64,000 nt of DNA, taken from assembly GCF_001704275.1 (NCBI RefSeq), contig NZ_CP011533.1:5208001-5272000 (forward strand). The letters run 5' to 3'. Numbering within the stretch: the first letter of the stretch is position 1; each line of letters opens with the position of its first letter. This document shows positions 1-8,851 of this stretch, piece by piece. Source of the stretch: Streptomyces noursei ATCC 11455. Lineage in GTDB: Bacteria; Actinomycetota; Actinomycetes; Streptomycetales; Streptomycetaceae. Below the pieces are notes generated by a model that had not been told where the DNA came from, did no database searches, and saw only the letters and a program-made list of their open reading frames with translations. The translations under genes were made by a program, and so were the position numbers.

Positions 1-54
1 GGGCCCTCCTGGTCGTGCGCGGTCGATGCTGTGCAAGGTAGCGCCGTCCGGCGT

Positions 55-92
55 TCCTGTCATGTCCGTTCCGTAAGACGGTCATGACAGGA
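55..92 (-). terminator. Hairpin downstream of korB
   Basis: Perfect inverted repeat TCCTGTCATG (55-64) / CATGACAGGA (83-92), extended inward by four more pairs after one mismatch. It lies about 100 bases past the korB stop codon on the minus strand. There is no clear U-tract, which is common for Streptomyces terminators. A second inverted repeat, CGCGGGTG (117-124) / CACCCGCG (159-166), lies between it and korB. The role is inferred from position and symmetry. Confidence 0.5.
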
Positions 93-190
93 GTGTGAAG
101 GGGCCCGGAACGCACGCGCGGGTGCCCGCGGAGAACGCCGCAAGGCGCTCACCACGGACACCCGCGGGAGGGGTCCGGCCGGGGCGTCGG

Positions 191-1277
<1,087 letters not shown>

Positions 1278-1285
<8 letters not shown>

Positions 1286-3230
1286 TGATGGCCTCCTTAA
1301 GGACCTCCGCGAGCTGCTCTGCCTTGAACGGCATCCCGCTGACCTGGGTGTGCGAGCGCGCGTCGACGAGGTACTCGGCGCGCAGCAGAGTGGCGAGCTG
1401 ACCGAGGTTCATCTCCGGCACGACCACCTTGTCGTAACGCGCCAGGACCTCGCCCAGATTCCCCGGGAAGGGGTTGAGGTGGCGCAGGTGCGCCTGGGCG
1501 ATCCGCTGCCCCGCGCCACGGACCCGCCGGACCGCCGCGGTGATCGGCCCGTAGGTCGAACCCCAGCCCAGGACGAGGGTGTTCGCGCCCTGTCCGGTCC
1601 CGTCCACCGGGTCGTCCACCTCGACGTCGGGGACGGTGACGCCGTCCACCTTCGCCTGGCGGGTGCGGACCATGAAGTCGTGGTTGGCCGGGTCGTAGGA
1701 GATGTTGCCGGTGCCGTCCTGCTTCTCGATGCCGCCGATGCGGTGCTCCAGGCCGGGCGTGCCGGGGACGGCCCAGGGCCGGGCGAGGGTCTCCGGGTCG
1801 CGCTTGTACGGCCAGAACACCTCGGTGCCGTCCGCCAGCTCGTGGTTGGCGCCGGTGGCGAACTGCACCCGCAGGTCGGGGAGTTCGTCGACCTCGGGGA
1901 TCCGCCAGGGCTCCGAGCCGTTGGCCAGGTAGCCGTCGGAGAGCAGGAAGACCGGGGTGCGGTAGGTGAGCGCGATCCGGGCCGCGTCCAGTGCCGCGTC
2001 GAAGCAGTCGGCGGGCGTCTTCGGGGCCACGATCGGCACCGGGGCCTCGCCGTTGCGCCCGTACATCGCCTGGAGAAGGTCGGCCTGCTCGGTCTTGGTG
2101 GGCAGGCCGGTGGAGGGCCCGCCGCGCTGGATGTCCACGATCAGCAGCGGGAGCTCCAGGCTCACCGCGAGGCCGATGGTCTCGGACTTCAGCGCCACGC
2201 CCGGGCCGGAGGTCGTGGTGACCGCCAGCGAGCCGCCGAACGCCGCGCCCAGCGCCGCGCCGATGCCCGCGATCTCGTCCTCCGCCTGGAACGTCCGCAC
2301 ACCGAAGTTCTTGTGCTTGGACAGCTCGTGCAGGATGTCGGAGGCCGGGGTGATCGGGTACGAGCCCAGGTACAGCGGCAGGTCGGCCTGGCGCGCGGCG
2401 GCGATCAGGCCGTAGGACAGCGCGAGGTTGCCGGAGATGTTGCGGTAGGTGCCGGTCGGGAAGGCGGCGGTGGCCGGCGCGACCTCGTAGGAGGTGGCGA
2501 AGTCCTCGGTGGTCTCGCCGAAGTTCCAGCCCGCCCGGAAGGCGGTGACGTTCGCCTCGGCGATGTTCGGCTTCTTGGCGAACTTCGCCCGCAGGAACTT
2601 CTCGGTGCCCTCGGTCGGCCGGTGGTACATCCACGACAGCAGGCCCAGCGCGAACATGTTCTTGCTGCGCTCGGCCTCCTTGCGGGAGAGCCCGAAGTCC
2701 TTGAGCGCCTCGATGGTCAGCGTCGTCAGCGGCACCGGGTGGACGTTGTACGCCGACAGCGAGCCGTCCTCCAGCGGGTTGGAGTCGTAGCCGACCTTCG
2801 CCATCGGGCGCTTGGTGAACTCGTCGGTGTTGACGATGATCTCCGCGCCGCGCGGCACGTCGCCGATGTTGGCCTTCAGCGCGGCCGGGTTCATGGCCAC
2901 CAGGACGTTCGGCGCGTCCCCGGGGGTGAGGATGTCGTGGTCGGCGAAGTGCAGCTGGAAGCTGGAGACGCCCGGGAGGGTTCCGGCAGGGGCCCGGATC
3001 TCGGCGGGGAAGTTGGGCAGCGTCGACAGGTCGTTGCCGAACGACGCCGTCTCGGAGGTGAAACGGTCACCGGTGAGCTGCATACCGTCACCGGAGTCGC
3101 CGGCGAACCGGATGATCACCCGGTCCAGGCGCCGGACTTCCTTGCCCGGGCCGCCGTCGCCGGACGTGCGCTGTTCCCCGACTAGCGCTCCGTCGGCCTG
3201 TTCGGCTGTGCTACTGACCTGGCTGGTCAC
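1278..3230 (-). CDS. korA: 2-oxoacid:ferredoxin oxidoreductase, alpha (gamma-alpha fused) subunit
   Basis: Partner of KorB, 650 residues from a GTG start with a GGGAGG ribosome-binding site 9 bases upstream. The N-terminal ~200 residues form the gamma-type domain (FAGDSGDGMQLTGDRF near residue 43). The remainder is the alpha pyrimidine-binding domain with the YPITP motif. A gamma-alpha fusion plus separate beta is the usual actinobacterial architecture for the CoA-dependent 2-oxoglutarate enzyme. It supplies reduced ferredoxin; the ferredoxin-type complex I genes 7.7 kb away are a possible electron acceptor, which is inference only. Confidence 0.95.
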
Positions 3231-3530
3231 TGCTTCGGACCTCCCTCAAGGGGTGCGGCGTCCCCGCTGGACGCAGGGCATGGGACGGGTCGTACCGACC
3301 GGTTGTCCCATAACCATCGTACTTGGGTAAGGGTGCCCTTCCCTGGTCCGGCCACATCGTGGACGCCGGGATGAGACACCGCTCTGTCATGTTTTGTCAT
3401 CGAATCACTGCCCTCGTCGCGCCTGTCCCCGTGACGCACCGACCTCGTCCATTGGTGCTAGGACCATCGTTCTACGTCCTGCCCCTCCGCTGCTGGTGGA
3501 TCGGCACATCACGAATATCCGACAAGGTGG
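3231..3530. other. Intergenic region between korA and response regulator
   Basis: This 300-base stretch contains the korA ribosome-binding site at its left end and must hold the korA promoter on the minus strand. A minus-strand TACGAT hexamer opposite about 3313-3318 could be a -10 element, but I see no convincing -35. No coding potential or tRNA is visible, and it is less GC-rich than its surroundings. Confidence 0.4.
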
Positions 3531-4220
3531 TTAGGAATTGAGGTAGGTGAGGACGGCGAGCACCCTACGGTGATCCCCGTCACTCGGCGTCAGCCCCAGC
3601 TTCAGGAAGATGTTGCTGACGTGCTTCTCGACCGCGCCGTCGCTGACCACCAGCTGCCGGGCGATCGCCGCGTTGGTCCGCCCCTCGGCCATCAGCCCCA
3701 GGACCTCGCGCTCCCGCGGCGTCAGGTGCGCCAGCACGTCCTGCTTGCGGCTGCGGCCCAGCAGCTGCGCCACCACCTCCGGGTCCAGCGCGGTGCCGCC
3801 GCGGGCCACCCGGACCACCGCGTCCACGAACTCCCGCACCTCGGCGACCCGGTCCTTGAGCAGATACCCGATGCCCCGGCTCGACCCGGCCAGCAGCTCG
3901 GTGGCGTACTGCTCCTCCACGTACTGCGACAGCACCAGCACGGCGACCCCGGGGTGGTCCCGCCGCAGCCGGAGCGCGGCCCGCACGCCCTCGTCGGTGT
4001 GGGTCGGCGGCATCCGCACGTCCGCCACCACCACGTCCGGCGGGGCGCCCGCGGCGGCCAGCTCGGCGACCGTCTTCACCAGCGCCTCGCCGTCGCCCAC
4101 GCCCGCCACGACCTCGTGCCCGCGGTCGGTCAGCAACCGCGTCAGACCCTCCCGCAGCAGCACCGAGTCCTCGGCGATGACCACCCGCACCCTGTCCTCC
4201 ACGACCGACACGTCCCCCAC
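3531..4220 (-). CDS. LuxR/NarL-family response regulator
   Basis: DNA-binding response regulator of about 229 residues. The receiver domain begins VRVVIAEDSVLLREGL with acidic pair E/D and phospho-acceptor D67 in VVVADVRMPP. The C-terminal LuxR-type helix-turn-helix begins LTPREREVLGLMAEGRTN and contains AIARQLVVSDGAVEKHVSNI. The frame stays open upstream to 4445, but that extension is proline-rich junk-like sequence, so I chose GTG at 4220. GTG codons at 4211 and 4202 are alternatives. It lies downstream of two sensor kinases on the same strand, which are its likely phosphate donors. Confidence 0.9.
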   Translation of the reverse strand: MGDVSVVEDRVRVVIAEDSVLLREGLTRLLTDRGHEVVAGVGDGEALVKTVAELAAAGAPPDVVVADVRMPPTHTDEGVRAALRLRRDHPGVAVLVLSQYVEEQYATELLAGSSRGIGYLLKDRVAEVREFVDAVVRVARGGTALDPEVVAQLLGRSRKQDVLAHLTPREREVLGLMAEGRTNAAIARQLVVSDGAVEKHVSNIFLKLGLTPSDGDHRRVLAVLTYLNS

Positions 4221-4530
4221 GACCTCGTTTCCCCACGTTTCCCACGGTCCAGCCTGCCGTCCCCCAGCATTCCAGCATCCGGAACGCGGCGGGCGGGTGA
4301 GGGGGAGAAGAGGAACGACGCGCGGCGGCGCGGAAGGCGGAAGACGGGGGAGGAAGGGGGAGGAAGGTGAGGGGAGAGGACAGGGGCGGGGGTGGGCGGC
4401 GGCCGGGGAAAGGCGGGTGGGGCCGGACCCCCGTCCCGGCCCCACCCCGATCGTGTCCTCCGATCGTTCTCCCCGGTCGCTCCCCGTCGGTCGTTCGCCG
4501 GTCGTCCGCCGGTCGTCCGCCGGTCGTCGG
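4221..4530. other. Low-complexity gap between response regulator and kinase
   Basis: This 310-base gap has no convincing gene. About 4290-4400 is strongly purine-rich on the plus strand, with runs GGGG, GGGG, GGGGG and GGG closely spaced at about 4373-4396, so a G-quadruplex is possible on that strand. Its right end holds 11-base tandem repeats (see the repeat entry). The response-regulator promoter or leader would lie here if it is not cotranscribed with the kinase. Confidence 0.5.
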
Positions 4531-4533
4531 TCA
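4490..4533. repeat. 11-bp tandem repeat just after kinase stop codon
   Basis: Three consecutive 11-base units at 4490-4500 (GTCGTTCGCCG), 4501-4511 and 4512-4522 (both GTCGTCCGCCG), then a decaying fourth unit. The repeat abuts the stop codon of the upstream kinase (4531-4533). Replication slippage is the simplest explanation. Confidence 0.7.
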
Positions 4534-5862
4534 GCCGCGCCAGGGCAGCTCGGCGGTGACCGTGGTCGGGCCGCCCGCCGGGGAGTCCACGACCAGCAGG
4601 CCGTCGACGGAGTTCAACCGCTCGGCGAGCCCGGCCAGCCCGCCGCCGGCCTCGGTGCTCGCCCCGCCCCGGCCGTCGTCCGACACCATCAGCATCAGCT
4701 GGTCCGCGGTGTGCCAGACGTCCACCGCCGCACGGTCCGCCCCGCTGTGCTTGGCGACGTTCTGGAGCAGTTCGGAGACGGTGAAGTAGGCGATGCCCTC
4801 GATGGCCGGGGCCGGGCGGCGGTCCAGGTCCACCTCGACGGTGACCGGCACCGTGCACCGGCCGGCCAGTGCGGACAGCGCCGGGCCCAGGCCGCGGTCG
4901 GTGAGGATCGCCGGGTGGATGCCGCGGGCCAGGTCGCGCAGCTCCTGGAGCGCGACCTTCACCTCGCCGTGCGCCTCGTCCACCATCCGCGCCGCCGCCT
5001 GCGGGTCCTCGGCCAGCTTCTCCTTGGCCAGTCCGAGGTCCATCGCCAGCGCCACCAGCCGGGCCTGCGCCCCGTCGTGCAGGTCGCGCTCGATGCGCCG
5101 CAGGTCGGCGGCGGCGGTGTCCACCACCACCCCGCGGTCCGACTCCAGCTCGATGACCCGGGTGGCCAGCGGCGACGGCCCCAGCAGCCCGCGCACCAGC
5201 AGCCGGTCCACCTGCGTCAGCCCGCGGAACACCCACGGCCCGGCCAGCACCATCAGCAGCCCGAACACCCCGCTCACCATGGCCGCCACCGTCGGGCTCA
5301 CATACAGGACGGTGGTCCCGTCCCCCCACAGCTGGATCCCCGGCAGGGAGGCGTACGAGGGGGCGAGCCAGTACCAGAACGGGAAGCTCAGCAGCGCCCA
5401 GCCCACCGACCAGAACGTCACCGAGCCGACGAACGCGAACAGCGCCCACGGGAAGTGCACGAACGCATAGAGCAGGTGCCGCCAGGACGCCCCGCTCTTG
5501 AGGACCGCGCCGACCCACGCCATCAGGCCCGGCTTCGAGGGGCGCAGCGGCTCCGGGGCGGCCACGTCCAGCCCCAGCAGCGCCCGCGCCCGGGCCCGCT
5601 CCAGGGCGCCCAGCCCGCGGGCGCCGGCCAGCCCGCCGGCCAGCACCGGGATGCCCAGGAACGTGATCAGCAGGCCGGCGCTCGTCGAGACCACGGCGAT
5701 CGCGTAGCCGAACATCACGCTGGCCACCGGGAGGCTCAGGCAGAGGTGGAGGAACTCCCGCCAGGTGCGCCCGGCGAACGGGGCGCGCAGCCCCACCGGC
5801 ACCCGGTGGCCGCGGGGCCGCGGTGGGCGGGTGGGGTGGTGCGCGGAGTACGCGGTGTCCAT
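4531..5862 (-). CDS. Sensor histidine kinase (NarL/DesK type), copy 1
   Basis: Membrane sensor kinase of 443 residues. The N-terminal half is a multi-pass 'putative sensor' domain (motif LGALERARARALLGLDV, about four membrane segments). The HisKA_3 dimerisation box is RIERDLHDGAQARLVAL with H262. The HATPase domain has FTVSELLQNVAKHSGAD and DDGRGGA. I chose ATG 5862 (MDTAYSAHH) because the residues before it look non-coding. It is about 175 bases downstream of a close paralogue and 310 bases upstream of the response regulator, so two kinases probably feed one regulator. The stimulus is unknown. Confidence 0.93.
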   Translation of the reverse strand: MDTAYSAHHPTRPPRPRGHRVPVGLRAPFAGRTWREFLHLCLSLPVASVMFGYAIAVVSTSAGLLITFLGIPVLAGGLAGARGLGALERARARALLGLDVAAPEPLRPSKPGLMAWVGAVLKSGASWRHLLYAFVHFPWALFAFVGSVTFWSVGWALLSFPFWYWLAPSYASLPGIQLWGDGTTVLYVSPTVAAMVSGVFGLLMVLAGPWVFRGLTQVDRLLVRGLLGPSPLATRVIELESDRGVVVDTAAADLRRIERDLHDGAQARLVALAMDLGLAKEKLAEDPQAAARMVDEAHGEVKVALQELRDLARGIHPAILTDRGLGPALSALAGRCTVPVTVEVDLDRRPAPAIEGIAYFTVSELLQNVAKHSGADRAAVDVWHTADQLMLMVSDDGRGGASTEAGGGLAGLAERLNSVDGLLVVDSPAGGPTTVTAELPWRG

Positions 5863-5989
5863 GTCTGTCTCGTCCGTCCGTTCTGCCGTGGCGTCCGTGC
5901 CGGCGATTCCGGCGGTTCCCGACCGGCCCCTGCCGGCTCCCTCCAGGGTCGACGACCGGCGCCGCCCGGGCCATGAGGGTGCTCGCAGT

Positions 5990-6023
5990 CTTCCGCCGGG
6001 GGTTTTCCCCACCCCGGCGGAAG
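5990..6023 (-). terminator. Strong hairpin between the two kinases
   Basis: Perfect 12-base inverted repeat CTTCCGCCGGGG (5990-6001) / CCCCGGCGGAAG (6012-6023) with a 10-base loop, beginning 15 bases past the stop codon of kinase copy 2 on the minus strand. It may end or attenuate transcription before kinase copy 1. No U-tract follows. Confidence 0.55.
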
Positions 6024-6037
6024 GGTCCGCGCCCCGC

Positions 6038-7258
6038 TCAGCGCCGGCCCGTGCCCGGCGCCGCCCCCGCCTCCGGCCGCGGGCGCCACGGCACCTCGGC
6101 CGTCACCCGGGTCGGCCCGCCCGCCGGCGAATCCAGCACGAACAGCCCGTCCACCGACCCCAGTCGGTCCGCGAGCCCGGCCATCCCGCTGCCGCCGTCG
6201 AGCCGCGCGCCGCCCCTCCCGTCGTCCTGCACCTGGAGCAGCAGCCGGTCCCGGGACCGCCACACCTCCACCGACGCCTGCCGTGCGCCGCTGTGCTTGG
6301 AGACGTTCTGCAGCAGCTCCGAGACGGTGAAGTAGACGATCCCCTCGAGGGCCGGTGCGGGGCGTTCGGCCAGGTCCACGGAGGTGGTGACCGGCACCGT
6401 GCAGCGCCCGGCCAGCGACGTCAGCGCCGGGCCCAGGCCACGGTCGGTGAGGATCGCCGGGTGGATGCCGCGGGCCAGGTCGCGCAGCTCCTGGAGCGCC
6501 AGCTTCACCTCGCCGTGCGCCTCGTCCACCATCGCGGCCACGCTCTCGTCGGCCTGCCCCTCGGCGAGCTTCTCCTTCGCCAGGCCGAGGCCCATGGCGA
6601 GCGCCACCAGCCGGGCCTGCGCGCCGTCGTGCAGATCCCGTTCGATCCGCCGCAGGTCGGCGGCGGCGGTGTCGGTGACCGTCATCCGGTCCGACTCCAG
6701 CTCCGCGATCCGCCGCTCCAACTCGTCGGAGGGCGGCAGCAGTCCGCGCACCATCGCCCGGTCCACGTTGGCCAGCCAGCGGGCCAGCCACGGCAGCACC
6801 GGCCAGCCCACGAGCAGCGAGACCAGGACGAGGGAGAAGGTGAGGATGCCCCACGGCAGCCGGATCACCGCGAACAGCGCGTGCCGCCAGGCCACCGGGT
6901 CCTTCAGCCGCGCCCACAGCCACCCGAAGAACCCGTGCTGGCTCAGTCGCAGCGGGCTCGGTTCGGCCACCGCCACCCCGAGCCAGGCCCGCGCCCGGGC
7001 CCGTTCCAGCTTCCCGTAGAACCGACAGGCCGTCAGTCCCAGGGCCAGCAGCGGCAGTCCGACGACCGTGACGGAGAGTCCGAGCCCGAGCACCAACCAG
7101 ACCACCAGCACCACGAACGCCGTCACGCTCAGGGGGAGGTTGGCCAGCAGATATCCGATCTCCCGCCAGGTCCAGCGGTCGAGCGGCGCCCGCGGGGGTG
7201 GGAGCGGCGCCCCGTCGGCGGCGTCGGTGTCGGCAGCGAGCTGGGAACTTTCCGTCAT
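6038..7258 (-). CDS. Sensor histidine kinase (NarL/DesK type), copy 2
   Basis: Paralogue of the next kinase, 406 residues. It has the same order: multi-pass sensor domain (FYGKLERARARAWLGVAVAE), HisKA_3 box RIERDLHDGAQARLVAL with H210, then HATPase with FTVSELLQNVSKHSGAR and DDGRGGARLDGG. ATG 7258 (MTESSQL) is the start; sequence upstream in this frame resembles the complement of the divergent gene. The catalytic halves of the two kinases are much more alike than the sensor halves, consistent with a tandem duplication followed by sensor divergence. Confidence 0.93.
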   Translation of the reverse strand: MTESSQLAADTDAADGAPLPPPRAPLDRWTWREIGYLLANLPLSVTAFVVLVVWLVLGLGLSVTVVGLPLLALGLTACRFYGKLERARARAWLGVAVAEPSPLRLSQHGFFGWLWARLKDPVAWRHALFAVIRLPWGILTFSLVLVSLLVGWPVLPWLARWLANVDRAMVRGLLPPSDELERRIAELESDRMTVTDTAAADLRRIERDLHDGAQARLVALAMGLGLAKEKLAEGQADESVAAMVDEAHGEVKLALQELRDLARGIHPAILTDRGLGPALTSLAGRCTVPVTTSVDLAERPAPALEGIVYFTVSELLQNVSKHSGARQASVEVWRSRDRLLLQVQDDGRGGARLDGGSGMAGLADRLGSVDGLFVLDSPAGGPTRVTAEVPWRPRPEAGAAPGTGRR

Positions 7259-7369
7259 ACGCCCCAGCTTGCCGGGCCCGGCACCGCTCTGCCATGGGGG
7301 CCGTCGGGTGGCGGGCGGGGGGTTTCCCCCACCTTCCGCCCGGGCGGCCCGGGTTGGCGCGCGACGCTG

Positions 7370-7400
7370 TGGACAGGGCGCGGCACCGGGACCGTATGGT
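7370..7400 (+). promoter_or_regulatory. Predicted promoter of the EccD-like gene (leaderless)
   Basis: TGGACA (7370-7375) and TATGGT (7395-7400) are separated by 19 bases. The GTG start lies 7 bases past the -10, where transcription would begin. No Shine-Dalgarno sequence precedes the GTG. Together these suggest a leaderless transcript, which is common in Streptomyces. Confidence 0.5.
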
Positions 7401-7406
7401 GTTGCG

Positions 7407-8531
7407 GTGCAGAACGGCCGCGTGGACATGACGAGTGCGACGCCGGGTGCGGACGCGGGCCCCGGACAGTGCGGCGGCAGCGCCCGGACCGCGGCCCCGA
7501 CGGCGCCCGCCGGCCCGGCCGGCCCCCAGGACAGCCCGCACTGGGACGACCGCTGCCGGACCCGGACCGCTCTCACCGCGAGCGTGCTGCTCGCCGCCGT
7601 CGCCGGGATCGCGGCGGGCACCTGGTACGGCGCCGGCGCCGCCCTCTGGCTGGGCGGCACGGCCGTCCTGGCCGCGGGCGGCGGCGCGGCGCTCACCGCG
7701 GCGCCCGCCCGGCGCGCCGCCGGCACCGCCCTGCTGCTCATCGGCGGCACCCTCGGCGTCGTCGCCGGCTGGCAGGCGGCCCCCGGCGGTGCCGTCCGGC
7801 TCGCCGCCACCGGACTCGTCGCCGCGGTCGGGCTGGCCCTGCTCGGCCTCCGCACCGGCCTCGGCCGCGGCGGCCTCGCCGGCGCGGCCACGCTCGCGCT
7901 CACGGTGGGCGCCTGGGAACTGCTGCTGGCCCTGACCGACCCGGTCCGCACCGGCGTCGCCCTCGGATTCCTCTCCGTCCTCGCCCTCGGGTCGCTGCCC
8001 TGGCTGGCGCTGCGCGCGGCGGGGCTGACCGGGCTGGACGACCGGCACGCCGGCACCGCGACGGTCGGTCGCCACCGGGCGGCCGCCGCGCTGGCCGCCG
8101 CCCACCGGGGACTGGCCCCGGCCACCGTGGCGCTGGCGGCCTCGGCCGGCGCGGCCGGTGTGCTCGCGGCGGGCGCGCCCGGGCTCTGGACGGTGCTCAC
8201 CGCCCTGCTGCTGGCCGTCGTCCTGTTCTCCCGGGCCCGTGCCTATCCCCTGGCCGCGGAGGTGATCGCGCTGCTCGCCGCCGGAACGGCCGTCTGCGTG
8301 CGGCTGGTCCTGCTCTGCGCGACGGACGGCGGCGCCCCGGCGCTCGCGCTCGCCGCGCTGGGCCTGCTGGTCGCCCTGCCGGTGGCGGCGCTCGCCGTCC
8401 GGCTGCCGGAACCGCTGCGGAACCGGCTGCGGCGCTGGCTGGATCTGGTGGAGTCGGTCAGCATGGTGGCGCTGATCCCCGTGGGCCTCGGCGCGTTCGG
8501 GCTCTACGGGCTGCTGCTGGGCGGTTCCTGA
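7407..8531 (+). CDS. EccD-like type VII secretion integral membrane protein, short form
   Basis: Polytopic protein of 374 residues with about eleven hydrophobic segments after a short soluble N-terminus. The eleven-segment layout, the motif VLFSRARAYPLAAEVIALLAAG and the ending RLRRWLDLVESVSMVALIPV match the membrane part of EccD, the multi-pass component of type VII (ESX) secretion. EccD normally has about 470-500 residues with a ubiquitin-like domain first; that domain is absent. The start is GTG 7407 or ATG 7428. It is followed 320 bases later by a MinD/EspI-like ATPase, but no EccB, EccC, MycP or WXG100 gene is present here. Confidence 0.72.
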   Translation: MQNGRVDMTSATPGADAGPGQCGGSARTAAPTAPAGPAGPQDSPHWDDRCRTRTALTASVLLAAVAGIAAGTWYGAGAALWLGGTAVLAAGGGAALTAAPARRAAGTALLLIGGTLGVVAGWQAAPGGAVRLAATGLVAAVGLALLGLRTGLGRGGLAGAATLALTVGAWELLLALTDPVRTGVALGFLSVLALGSLPWLALRAAGLTGLDDRHAGTATVGRHRAAAALAAAHRGLAPATVALAASAGAAGVLAAGAPGLWTVLTALLLAVVLFSRARAYPLAAEVIALLAAGTAVCVRLVLLCATDGGAPALALAALGLLVALPVAALAVRLPEPLRNRLRRWLDLVESVSMVALIPVGLGAFGLYGLLLGGS

Positions 8532-8570
8532 CGGGAGCGGAGCTGCGGGCGAGGAGGCACGGAGCGGAGA

Positions 8571-8689
8571 ACGACCGGAGCGGTCCGGAGCAGTGGGGAA
8601 CGGCCGGAAGCGGTCGGGAGCGACTGGAAGTGGCCGGAAGCGATCGGGACGGTCGGGAGCGGTCGGGAGCGGTCGGGAGCGGTCGTGGG
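8571..8689. repeat. Decameric tandem repeat array, about 12 units
   Basis: About twelve degenerate 10-base units related to CGGTCGGGAG run without interruption. The last few (from 8650) are near perfect and the early ones are diverged. A 17-base direct repeat, GGTCGGCGGGGACGACG, follows at 8722-8738 and 8740-8756. The array sits in the 320-base gap between the EccD-like and ATPase genes. I see no gene or clear promoter in that gap apart from the ribosome-binding site before 8852. Confidence 0.75.
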
Positions 8690-8851
8690 AAGGAGAGGGT
8701 CGGTGCCGGCGGAGGCGATGAGGTCGGCGGGGACGACGCGGTCGGCGGGGACGACGGGGACATCCTGTGAAGACCCGGCGCCGGCGGAACGTTCCGGCCG
8801 GCCCGGGGAGTTCGGAACGCAGGGCGAAGACCGGGAGGAGGTGAGGGCCGG

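Noticed and set aside
8571..8756. CRISPR array
   Set aside because: The units are contiguous 10-mers without unique spacers and there are no cas genes.
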